Shown here: positions 48,931-57,341 of the stretch, in pieces
How positions within the stretch are numbered: the stretch's first letter is position 1
Layout of the letters: the number at the start of each line of letters is the position of its first letter
Assembly: GCA_009827225.1 (NCBI GenBank)
Contig: WUAI01000017.1
Span: 1-61,548, forward strand
DNA from: Flavobacteriaceae bacterium
Lineage (GTDB): Bacteria > Bacteroidota > Bacteroidia > Flavobacteriales > Flavobacteriaceae
Direction of reading: 5' to 3'
Length of the DNA: 61,548 nt
Notes under the pieces: model-generated
Seen by the model: only the letters and a program-made list of their open reading frames with translations
What the model was told of the DNA's origin: nothing
Databases searched by the model: none
Translations under genes and position numbers: made by a program

Positions 48931-49566
48931 ATGAAAAAATTTTTATTGTTTTCGGCGGCGTTCCTCTTGTCTATGAACGTTATGGGCCAGGGCAAAGGGG
49001 ATCTGGAATTTGGACTCCATTTGGGTGGTAACCTCGCCAATATTTCAACCTACGATAATTTCGATTCTGCCGCTTCCAGGTTTTCTTTTAATACCGGTGG
49101 ATTTCTCGACTATTACTTTTCGGAACAATGGAGTATTCTCCTGAAAGTTCAATATGATGAAAAAGGATGGCGCGACGGATTCTATGAAGATGAAGATTTC
49201 AACGTATTTGATACAGACTACGCTTTAAACTATATCACAACTCCCTTAATGGCCAATTTCCACTTCGGAAGGTCTTACAACTGGTTCATCAATTTTGGTC
49301 CATATGTTGGTTTTCTGGTAGATGCCCAGGCAACTGATGTGGATGTTGATGTAAAGGATGCCTTTAATTCGACCGACTTCGGGGTGGCATTCGGATTAGG
49401 TGTGAAGGTCCCGGTAAGTGATAAAGCCAGAATACTTTTTGAATACCAGGCACAGTCAGGATTTGCAGAAATTTTTGATGTGAATGATGGTGAAACGGTT
49501 CGAAATGGCCGAAGTAGCTTTAATGTTGGAATCGTATTTCTGCTGGCAGGAGGAGGAAATCAATAG
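48931..49566 (+). CDS. Outer membrane beta-barrel protein
   Basis: Porin-family barrel of 211 residues. The signal peptide (1-19, ending VMGQ) is followed by alternating amphipathic strands with aromatic girdles: LEFGLHLGGNLANIST, SFNTGGFLDYYFSEQWSILLKVQYDEKGWRD, YITTPLMANFHF, and a final strand SSFNVGIVFLLAGG. This is the flavobacterial OMP_b-brl_2 type. Function unknown; possibly structural or a small-solute pore. It lies 21 nt after icd and is probably independent of it. Confidence 0.85.
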   Translation: MKKFLLFSAAFLLSMNVMGQGKGDLEFGLHLGGNLANISTYDNFDSAASRFSFNTGGFLDYYFSEQWSILLKVQYDEKGWRDGFYEDEDFNVFDTDYALNYITTPLMANFHFGRSYNWFINFGPYVGFLVDAQATDVDVDVKDAFNSTDFGVAFGLGVKVPVSDKARILFEYQAQSGFAEIFDVNDGETVRNGRSSFNVGIVFLLAGGGNQ

Positions 49567-49621
49567 TGTTAAATAAAGCTTAAGGCTTTGAAATTGCGTT
49601 TTTTGTCATTCTATTTATATA

Positions 49622-49629
49622 TATTTTTG
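49622..49629 (+). promoter_or_regulatory. -7 box of TonB-dependent receptor operon
   Basis: TATTTTTG, perfect TAnnTTTG, 14 nt before the TTG start at 49644. A TTTG at 49602-49605 is only 16 nt away, shorter than the normal spacer. Confidence 0.5.
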
Positions 49630-49643
49630 ACAAAAGACACGCC

Positions 49644-52010
49644 TTGAAAAACACTATTTTCGTTCTCGCATTATTAGTTTCCTTAGTAACATATTCTCAA
49701 CAAAAGTACACCCTTAGCGGTACAATCATCGAAGCTGAAACCGGTGAAACCCTGATTGGGGTCAACGTTATTTTTCCGGAATTAAGGACAGGTACCACTA
49801 CCAATGAATACGGTTTCTATTCCATTACCCTGGCCGAAGGAACCTACCAGGTAAACTTCAGCAGTTTAGGATTTACCACACTTTCTGAAACCATCGATCT
49901 CAACCAGGACATTGTTCGGGATGTATCCCTTTCCGGCGATACGGAACAACTCGATGAAGTGGTGATAAGTGCCGATGTGGAGCGAGCAAGTATTAAAGCA
50001 CCGCAAATGAGTGTGAATACTCTCACTGCAGGAACCATAAAAAGCATACCCGTGGTACTTGGAGAAGCCGATGTCATTAAATCCCTCTTGCTCTTACCCG
50101 GGGTAACAAATGCGGGTGAAGCCGCTTCCGGATTTAATGTTCGCGGCGGAGCGGCAGATCAGAACCTCATCCTGCTCGATGAAGCAACCATATTTAATTC
50201 CTCACATTTGTTCGGCTTCTTTTCAGTGTTCAATCCGGATGCGATCAAGGATGTAAAGCTATTCAAAGGAGGCATACCGGCGCGCTACGGTGGTCGAGTT
50301 TCTTCGGTTTTGGAGATCTTCCAAAAAGAAGGTAATAGCAAGGAATATAAATTCAATGGTGGGATTGGAGCAGTATCCAGTCGCTTATTGGCGGAAGGAC
50401 CCTTAGTGAAGGATAAAGCCGCATTTCTGGTTGGAGGACGTGCCTCCTATGCCCATCTGTTTCTGCCCTTATTCGATATCGATAACAGTGCTTATTTCTA
50501 CGATCTTAATACCAAATTAAACTATCGCCTGAACGATCGTAACAATATCTTCTTATCCGGTTACTTCGGAAGGGATCTTTTCAGCATCAACGATAGTTTC
50601 GTAAATACATACGGTAATGCCGTCGTGAATTTCAGATGGAACCATATTTTTTCTGACAAACTATTTTCCAACCTCTCACTAATCTATTCTGATTATTTCT
50701 ATGGACTCGAATTGGATTTCGTAGGATTTGAATGGAACTCTGGAATACAGAATTTCAACCTGAAATACGATTTAAAACACTACCTCACGGATAAGCTGCA
50801 GGTAAATTACGGGCTCAACAATATTTATTACAGCTTCAATCCGGGAAAAATAGAACCTAATAGCAGCGATTCGGGAATACTGGAAGAACAATTGATAAAA
50901 AAATACGCCAATGAGTTTGCGGCTTACGTAGATGTTGAACACGATATCACCGAAAATTTAAGCATGCAGTATGGATTAAGATTGAGCCATTTTATCCGCT
51001 TCGGACAAGATGAGATCAATGTGTATGCCGACAATAATCCTGTAATATTCGACCCCTTACTACTCATTTATCAAGGAGCAGATCCCATTGATACAGTGGC
51101 TTCAAGTAGAAGTGATCAACTGGCATCGTTTACCAACCTGGAACCCAGGGTATCGGCTGCTTTTACCTTCGATGACGATCATTCTATCAAGGGGAGTTAC
51201 ACTCGGTTGACCCAATATTTGCATCTGCTTTCCAATACCAGTTCCCCTACTCCTCTGGATGTATGGACACCTTCCGGTCCTTTCGTGGAACCCCAGATAC
51301 TGGATCAATACGCTTTCGGATTTTTCAAAAATTTATGGGATGGTGATTATACCCTGGAAACAGAAGTGTATTACAAAGACATCAAGAACAGAATTGATTA
51401 TATCGATGGAGCCGACCTCATCGCCAATAATGCCATTGAACAGGTTATTTTAAACGGACAGGCCCGAGCCTATGGTTGGGAGTTCTTACTTCGGAAGAAT
51501 ACAGGAAAGCTACAAGGTTGGCTGGCCTACACACTTTCGAAATCGGAGCAAAGAACACCACCTCGAAACGAAAACGAGATTGGTATCAACTCTGGCGAAT
51601 GGTATAATACACCCTACGACAAACCACATGATATTTCGTTATATGCCAACTACGAATTGAATGACAAATGGAGCTTCAATACCAATTTTGTATTTCAAAC
51701 GGGGCGGCCCACCAATTACCCGATTGGACAATTTGAATTCCAGGAGATCGTGATTCCCTACTTTGGATTGAGAAACATCGAACGTTTGCCCGATTATCAC
51801 AGAATAGACATTTCAGCAACGCTGAAGCCAAGAAAAAACAAAGACCGAAACTGGTATTCGGAATGGGTTTTCAGCATATATAATTTGTACAATCGAAGAA
51901 ATGCCGCTTCCATCAACTTCAGGCAAAATGAAGATACAGGTGTAAACGAGGCGATCCGAACGTCAATCTTCGGGATCATTCCTTCGGTGACTTATAACTT
52001 TAAATTCTAA
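49644..52010 (+). CDS. TonB-dependent outer membrane receptor with carboxypeptidase-like N-domain
   Basis: Active-transport receptor of 788 residues. After the signal peptide (1-18) comes a CarboxypepD_reg-like domain (about 22-105; YTLSGTIIEAETGETLIGVNVIF). The plug domain spans about 110-230 (IPVVLGEADVIKSLLLLPGV and FNVRGGAADQNLILLDEATIFN), and a 22-strand-type barrel ends in SVTYNFKF. The start is TTG at 49644; it gives a normal signal peptide. It is followed after 1 nt by three DUF4249 lipoproteins that are probably its surface partners. The ligand is unknown. No SusD-type protein is present, so it is not a typical polysaccharide locus. Confidence 0.93.
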   Translation: MKNTIFVLALLVSLVTYSQQKYTLSGTIIEAETGETLIGVNVIFPELRTGTTTNEYGFYSITLAEGTYQVNFSSLGFTTLSETIDLNQDIVRDVSLSGDTEQLDEVVISADVERASIKAPQMSVNTLTAGTIKSIPVVLGEADVIKSLLLLPGVTNAGEAASGFNVRGGAADQNLILLDEATIFNSSHLFGFFSVFNPDAIKDVKLFKGGIPARYGGRVSSVLEIFQKEGNSKEYKFNGGIGAVSSRLLAEGPLVKDKAAFLVGGRASYAHLFLPLFDIDNSAYFYDLNTKLNYRLNDRNNIFLSGYFGRDLFSINDSFVNTYGNAVVNFRWNHIFSDKLFSNLSLIYSDYFYGLELDFVGFEWNSGIQNFNLKYDLKHYLTDKLQVNYGLNNIYYSFNPGKIEPNSSDSGILEEQLIKKYANEFAAYVDVEHDITENLSMQYGLRLSHFIRFGQDEINVYADNNPVIFDPLLLIYQGADPIDTVASSRSDQLASFTNLEPRVSAAFTFDDDHSIKGSYTRLTQYLHLLSNTSSPTPLDVWTPSGPFVEPQILDQYAFGFFKNLWDGDYTLETEVYYKDIKNRIDYIDGADLIANNAIEQVILNGQARAYGWEFLLRKNTGKLQGWLAYTLSKSEQRTPPRNENEIGINSGEWYNTPYDKPHDISLYANYELNDKWSFNTNFVFQTGRPTNYPIGQFEFQEIVIPYFGLRNIERLPDYHRIDISATLKPRKNKDRNWYSEWVFSIYNLYNRRNAASINFRQNEDTGVNEAIRTSIFGIIPSVTYNFKF

Positions 52011-52011
52011 A

Positions 52012-52839
52012 ATGAAACTGCTGGGTTACATTTCCATATTATTTGCATTCCTAACAGGCGTTTCAGCCTGTGAGGACGTGGTGCAGGTGGATGTTCCTTC
52101 GGAAGAGCCCAGATTGATTATCGATGCCTTTATACGGGTGGATACCACCCAACCCATAACGAATGTAAGCGTGAAAGTGAGTGAGACAGCATCGTTTTTT
52201 GATACGCCACAGCCTGTAACTTTGGAACAGATCACTTTAGCGGGTCAGATTTTATTGGAGGAGACTCCCAACTCGGGGATTTACAGTCGCGATGTGTCCA
52301 CGTCTGTGCTATTGGGTGATGACTTATTTCTTGCCATCGACTATAACGATCAGATTTTTGCCGCGTTTACGGCATTCGCTCCGTCGGTCCCTATAGACAG
52401 CCTTCGACAAGGAGAAGGCGGACCTGATGATGTCACGGAACTGGTAATTGGGTTTACCGATACTCCGGAAACGGATAACTTTTATCTTTTCGATTTTGAT
52501 CTGAAGGAATTCCTCACCACAAGGGATGAATTTTATCAGGGTCAGGAATTCGAGTTCTCTTATTTCTATGACGATGAACTCGAACCCGGAACGGAACTGG
52601 AAGTAAGCCTAATGGGTGCTACAGAGGAATTTTACCTGTACATGGAGAAGTTGATAGAACAAAGTGATGACGACCCAAGCATTTTTGACACACCTGCGAT
52701 TACCGTCAAAGGAAACATTCTCAATGCCACGGATATTGAAACTATCAGTGATTTGAGCGATGCCAATTTAGAGACGAATTTTCCGCTGGGATACTTTGCG
52801 GTCGTGCAGGAATATAAAACAACAATCACCATTCAATAA
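52012..52839 (+). CDS. DUF4249 family lipoprotein (copy 1)
   Basis: Exported lipoprotein of 275 residues. The signal peptide is 1-19 and the lipidated cysteine lies in GVSACEDVVQ. The body is acidic and beta-rich, with the family opening EEPRLIIDAFIRVDTTQP and, in the middle, EFYQGQEFEFSYFYDDELEPG. DUF4249 genes are usually directly downstream of TonB-dependent receptors in Bacteroidota, as here; a role in ligand capture or receptor plugging is inferred. It shares a 35-nt identical block (52078-52112) with copy 2. Confidence 0.87.
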   Translation: MKLLGYISILFAFLTGVSACEDVVQVDVPSEEPRLIIDAFIRVDTTQPITNVSVKVSETASFFDTPQPVTLEQITLAGQILLEETPNSGIYSRDVSTSVLLGDDLFLAIDYNDQIFAAFTAFAPSVPIDSLRQGEGGPDDVTELVIGFTDTPETDNFYLFDFDLKEFLTTRDEFYQGQEFEFSYFYDDELEPGTELEVSLMGATEEFYLYMEKLIEQSDDDPSIFDTPAITVKGNILNATDIETISDLSDANLETNFPLGYFAVVQEYKTTITIQ

Positions 52840-53702
52840 TGATCGGGAAGATGAGAAGACGGCTTTTTGAAATAACATTTTTGATACTTGTTGGCTCCTT
52901 CGCCAGTTGTGAGGATGTGGTGCAGGTGGATGTTCCTTCGGAAGAGCCCAGGCTGATCATCGATGCTTTGATACGAGTGGACACCACACAAGCCCTTACG
53001 AACGTAAGAATCAAGGTGAGTGAAACCAGTTCCTTTTTCGAAAACCTTCCTCCGGCAGGACTGCAACAAATAACGCTCACCGGATTGGAGGGAGGACTAA
53101 GCGCCATATTATTGGAAGAAGAGCCGGGTTCTGGAGTTTACGCCAAAGAGATTTCCACCCAGGCATTAATCGGAGAGGAAATTTTTCTTCAAATCGATTT
53201 TCAGGATGAGTTCTTTGTTGCGTATGCTGAATTTATACCCGCTGTTCCTATAGATTCCATTGTACTGGGGGACGGCACCCTTTTCGGCGAAGATGATACC
53301 GAAGTGATAGTCACATTTACAGATATGGAAGAAAGGGTCGATTTTTATTTATTCGACTTCGATTTTGCGGAATTTCTAGTTTCGGACGACGAATTCTACC
53401 AGGGTCAGACGTTTGGTTTTTCCTATTTCTACGAAGATGGTCTCGAACCGGGAACCGAAGTTGAGATAAGTATCATGGGCATTGACGAGAGTTTCTTCAA
53501 TTACATGGACTTACTTATCCTGCAAAGCGAAGGCGATTTCGGACCTTTCGAAACTCCTTCTGTAACAGCGCGGGGGAACATCATCAATGCTACGACTATC
53601 GACAATGACGAGAATTTTAATAATGTAAATACTTCCGACAACTTTGCACTGGGTTATTTTGCCATTGTCCAGGAATATAAAAATACCTTTGTAATTGAAT
53701 GA
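52839..53702 (+). CDS. DUF4249 family lipoprotein (copy 2)
   Basis: Lipoprotein of 287 residues; the lipobox Cys follows the hydrophobic stretch FLILVGSFASCEDVVQ. It is a full-length paralogue of copy 1, with the same EEPRLIIDALIRVDTTQ opening and the central DEFYQGQTFGFSYFYEDGLEPG. The ATG overlaps the stop of copy 1 as TAATG. The DNA around 52917-52951 is identical to copy 1, although the rest has diverged, which suggests gene conversion or constraint on that segment. Function as inferred for copy 1. Confidence 0.87.
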   Translation: MIGKMRRRLFEITFLILVGSFASCEDVVQVDVPSEEPRLIIDALIRVDTTQALTNVRIKVSETSSFFENLPPAGLQQITLTGLEGGLSAILLEEEPGSGVYAKEISTQALIGEEIFLQIDFQDEFFVAYAEFIPAVPIDSIVLGDGTLFGEDDTEVIVTFTDMEERVDFYLFDFDFAEFLVSDDEFYQGQTFGFSYFYEDGLEPGTEVEISIMGIDESFFNYMDLLILQSEGDFGPFETPSVTARGNIINATTIDNDENFNNVNTSDNFALGYFAIVQEYKNTFVIE

Positions 53703-53706
53703 GATT

Positions 53707-54576
53707 ATGAAAAAACCAACACAACTTCGATTTTACCTCGCAGCCTTAATAGGCTTAATGATGATGTCATGTGAAGACGTGATCGAAGTAGACCTTCCTA
53801 CGGAAGATCCCAGGCTCATCATTGATGCCGTGATCCGCGTGGATGCTTCCGAAGCTACCACTCTTGTTGAAGTAAAGGTAAGTGAGACCAATTCATTCTT
53901 CGGAAATGTTCCGCCGGCCGACCTTCAGCAGATCACCATGAGCAATCTGGATAATCCGGGTGGTGAAGGACAAGTTCTATTGGAAGAAGAACCCGGAATT
54001 TACCGAAAATTCTTCCCGACCGATCAGCTTATTGCCGATCGATGGTTTCTGCAGGTGGACTTTGAAGATGAATTCTTTGTAGCTGAAACAAGGTTCGTTC
54101 CCACAGTGCCTATCGATAATTTGGAATTTGGTACCGAAATACTTTTTGACGAGGACGATATTGAACTCATCGTGACTTTCACCGATGAAGAGGATCGAGA
54201 CGATTTCTATATTTTTGATTTTGACTTCGGAAATTTTCTGGTGACGGAAGACGAATTCTATCAAGGACAGGAATTCGAATTTTCCTATTTCCTGGATGAA
54301 GAGCTGGAAGCAGGAGAAGAATTTGAGGTGAGTATCTTAGGTGCCGACGAAGCTTTCTATAGGTATATGGATCAAATCATTGAGCAAAGTGAAGGAAATC
54401 AGGGCCCGTTTGAAACTCCCACATTAACTGTGAGAGGAAACTTGATCAATGCAACCGAAATAGACAACGAGGATACCACGGATAACCTGGACAACGAGAA
54501 TAATTTCGCTCTTGGTTATTTCGCAATTGTACAGGAATACAAGCAGACCGTTACTTATCCGGGGCAGGATGAATAA
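53707..54576 (+). CDS. DUF4249 family lipoprotein (copy 3)
   Basis: Lipoprotein of about 289 residues, the most diverged of the three. It begins KKPTQLRFYLAALIGLMMMSCEDVIEVDLP (lipobox MMSC) and keeps the family EDPRLIIDAVIRVD opening and EFYQGQEFEFSYFLDEELEAGE. Very acidic overall. An earlier TTG (53695) lies in frame inside the end of copy 2; ATG 53707, 4 nt after that stop, gives the better signal peptide. The 3' end overlaps the convergent glycerate kinase gene by 26 nt. Confidence 0.86.
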   Translation: MKKPTQLRFYLAALIGLMMMSCEDVIEVDLPTEDPRLIIDAVIRVDASEATTLVEVKVSETNSFFGNVPPADLQQITMSNLDNPGGEGQVLLEEEPGIYRKFFPTDQLIADRWFLQVDFEDEFFVAETRFVPTVPIDNLEFGTEILFDEDDIELIVTFTDEEDRDDFYIFDFDFGNFLVTEDEFYQGQEFEFSYFLDEELEAGEEFEVSILGADEAFYRYMDQIIEQSEGNQGPFETPTLTVRGNLINATEIDNEDTTDNLDNENNFALGYFAIVQEYKQTVTYPGQDE

Positions 54577-55690
54577 GGGATAAGGCATGTTTCGTTTTCT
54601 CTGCAATCAGCCTGAATGCATTGGTATATGAGTATTCCGGATCCTTTTGGGGATCGTATATTTCAAATGCCGAATGCAACCCTAAAGCTTTTACCCCATC
54701 ATCCTTAAGATTGAGTTTCCCGCAAATGGCAATTACCGGAATTTGATGATTTAGCGCATTTTGTGTGAGCCCATACACGAATTTACCGTGTGCTGTTTGT
54801 TCGTCGATCTTTCCTTCGCCAGTTAGTATAAGATCAATTTTATTCGATTGAATCAAGTCGTCAAATTTAGCCAATCGTAATAGAAATGTCGTCCCGTCAA
54901 TGAATTCGGCATCCAGAAATACTTTCAGGCCATAGGCCGTTCCTCCCGCCGCTCCGGATCCAGGTGTTGTCCCTTCGTCCTTTCCCATAATTTTCTTCAC
55001 CACACCATCCAAATGCGCCAGACCCTGATCGAGTTGTTCAATCTCTATTTCTGAAGCTCCTTTTTGTTTGGCGTAGGTATAAGCGGCTCCGTTCTTACCA
55101 TACAAAGGATTATTCACGTCGTTTACTGCATATACCTTTACCAACGGTAGTTCTTCTGGTAGGTCAATTTCCTCTATGCTTGCCAGGTTGGATCCTTTGG
55201 CCACAAGATGGATTCCTTGTTTGTCACAAAATACATAGCCCAATGCTGCCGCAATCCCGGTTCCACCGTCATTGGTAGCACTTCCTCCTATACCAACATA
55301 AATGTGTTTTGCTCCATGATCGATGGCCGCTTTAAGAAGCATTCCTGTTCCGAAAGTGGAAGTGTTCATAGGAGTTCTTTCCTCTTCTTCCAATAACTCC
55401 AATCCGGAAGCTCGGGCCAATTCAATATAAGCAGTTTGAGTTTCCTCCTGCCACAAATATTTGGTTTCCATTTTTCTGCCTAATGGATCCTGAACTTCGG
55501 AGGATTTCCAGTGTGAGTCAGGAATAAAACTATGAACTGCCTCTAAAAATCCTTCACCTCCATCAGACGCAGGTAAAAAGGCACATCGGCTTTCGGGTAA
55601 AATGTGCAACACACCCTGCTTCATGGCTTCCGAAACTTGTTCCGCCGGAAGGCAATCCTTGAAAGAGTCGGGTGCGATCAAAACGTTCAT
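54551..55690 (-). CDS. Glycerate kinase (GlxK/GarK family)
   Basis: ATP-dependent phosphorylation of D-glycerate, feeding lower glycolysis. The 379-residue protein starts MNVLIAPDSFKDCLPAEQV. It has the hallmark VGIGGSATNDGGTGIAAALG (about residues 124-143), the GSGAAGGTAYGLKVF loop and LILTGEGKIDEQTAHGK. Length is typical. It follows the symporter after 1 nt and the GH63-like hydrolase, which suggests it handles glycerate released in the same pathway. Its last 26 nt overlap the convergent DUF4249 gene. Confidence 0.93.
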   Translation of the reverse strand: MNVLIAPDSFKDCLPAEQVSEAMKQGVLHILPESRCAFLPASDGGEGFLEAVHSFIPDSHWKSSEVQDPLGRKMETKYLWQEETQTAYIELARASGLELLEEEERTPMNTSTFGTGMLLKAAIDHGAKHIYVGIGGSATNDGGTGIAAALGYVFCDKQGIHLVAKGSNLASIEEIDLPEELPLVKVYAVNDVNNPLYGKNGAAYTYAKQKGASEIEIEQLDQGLAHLDGVVKKIMGKDEGTTPGSGAAGGTAYGLKVFLDAEFIDGTTFLLRLAKFDDLIQSNKIDLILTGEGKIDEQTAHGKFVYGLTQNALNHQIPVIAICGKLNLKDDGVKALGLHSAFEIYDPQKDPEYSYTNAFRLIAEKTKHALSLIHPAPDK

Positions 55691-55691
55691 G

Positions 55692-57338
55692 CTAGCTTCC
55701 GAAGATTTGAGGAATGAAAAAGCTAAAAATTATAATGGCGATAAAGAATGTCACAAGTATATATACTTCTCTAGATTGCCAGTCTTCCTTCTTAATTTTA
55801 AACGAAACTCCAGTGTCCGTCTTTACCCGTGCCTTGCTAAACATCGATACCACGTAAGCCACCACCAAAGCAATGATCACCCCTGTCGCATTCAGCCAAA
55901 TCCAGAATACGTCGAACCCAAGATCGATATTAAAGATCTCTTGAATGGTTTTTGAAAATACCAGGTTAATCAAGACCGCACTAATAATTCCCGCATTCAT
56001 TCCCACATGGTTTACTTTCTTCGAGAATATGGCAAGCAGGAATGTCACTAATACAGGGCCGTAGAAAACAGATCCAATCGCATTGATGATCTCTATAACG
56101 GCACTTTTGCTTCCACCAAAAAGGAATGAAAATGCAATACAAACCACGCCCCAGAAAACTACTGCGTATTTCGAAATTCGCATATACCTTACCTGATCCA
56201 ACTTCTTCTTCCCTCTATTGAAGAAGTCTTCGACACTTACCGCCGACAATGAATTCACCGTAGAACTCAAAGAAGACATGGCAGCCGATAAAATAGCGAC
56301 CATTAAGAGACCGATGAATCCGTGAGGTAAATATTTAGTGATAAAGACCGGAATCATCAGGTCCGCTTTTAATCCCCCATTTGCAGCCGCTTCGGGAAAA
56401 TACTTCTGTGTAGTTTCTGAAATTTCAGCAAGGAAATCAGGAGCCACAGTAACCAAACCACCGATAATGAGGCCCATGGTGCAATAAACTAATACCACAG
56501 GAAAACGCAAGAGACCGTTGGCCAGTAACAACTGCCGGATGGTCTTTTCATTCTTAGCAGAGAGCATACGCTGTGCCTGGGTTTGATCACATCCGTAATA
56601 GGAAACATATAAAAAGAAACCTCCAATAATCATCGGCCAGAAGCCATACTCCTCATCTTCCCCAATTCCGAAGTTAAAGTCGATTACCTGCAACCTTTCG
56701 GTTGGGAATCCCGCAGACAAACCACCGGCATCCTGCACTAAATACCAACCATATACAAGGCAAACTATGAGTCCGCCGAACAACAATATCATTTGGATTG
56801 CATCACCCCACACTACAGCCTTCATTCCTCCTTGCCAACTATAAATGATAGTGATCACACTAATGATCAGGATGGTATAAATGTAATCGATATCAAGTAC
56901 TGCTTGCAGTATAATGGCTATAGTGTAAACCATCACACCGGTTCCCAGGGCACGACTAATTTGAAAAACGATACTCAGAATTAGCCGGGTAGACGCTGAA
57001 AATCGACGCTCCACAAATTCATAAATACTCACAACCCCGGACCGAAATAACGGCGGTATGATGAACAGCATTATAAAAATCATGGCTATCGGCACTGCAA
57101 ATTCGAAAGTGAGCCACTTCATACCGCCTCCCAGTTTTAATCCTACAAAAGCCGGAGCCGAAATAAAACTAATCGCCGATAATTGCGTCGCCATGGTAGA
57201 AAGGCTTAATGGGAACCAACCCATGCTTCTTCCCCCAAGAAAATAATCTTTGGAATCTTTATTGTTTTTAAAGAAGTACCCCATTCCTAAGAAGAATGCG
57301 ATGTATAGTCCAACAATGCTAAAGTCAAGCCAATTCAT
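55692..57338 (-). CDS. Sodium:solute symporter (SSS family)
   Basis: Inner-membrane transporter of 548 residues with about 13-14 TM helices. The start NWLDFSIVGLYIAFFLGMGYFF is followed by DYFLGGRSMGWFPLSLSTMATQLSAISFISAPAFVG, in which the SSS core region contains the Ser/Thr-rich Na+-site segment. A later part has LMVAILSAAMSSLSSTVNSLSAV, a typical Na2-site-like motif. Family members import sugars, acids or osmolytes with Na+. The gene is 3 nt from the hydrolase and 1 nt from the kinase, so substrate uptake for that pathway is likely. Confidence 0.92.
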   Translation of the reverse strand: MNWLDFSIVGLYIAFFLGMGYFFKNNKDSKDYFLGGRSMGWFPLSLSTMATQLSAISFISAPAFVGLKLGGGMKWLTFEFAVPIAMIFIMLFIIPPLFRSGVVSIYEFVERRFSASTRLILSIVFQISRALGTGVMVYTIAIILQAVLDIDYIYTILIISVITIIYSWQGGMKAVVWGDAIQMILLFGGLIVCLVYGWYLVQDAGGLSAGFPTERLQVIDFNFGIGEDEEYGFWPMIIGGFFLYVSYYGCDQTQAQRMLSAKNEKTIRQLLLANGLLRFPVVLVYCTMGLIIGGLVTVAPDFLAEISETTQKYFPEAAANGGLKADLMIPVFITKYLPHGFIGLLMVAILSAAMSSLSSTVNSLSAVSVEDFFNRGKKKLDQVRYMRISKYAVVFWGVVCIAFSFLFGGSKSAVIEIINAIGSVFYGPVLVTFLLAIFSKKVNHVGMNAGIISAVLINLVFSKTIQEIFNIDLGFDVFWIWLNATGVIIALVVAYVVSMFSKARVKTDTGVSFKIKKEDWQSREVYILVTFFIAIIIFSFFIPQIFGS

Positions 57339-57341
57339 ACA

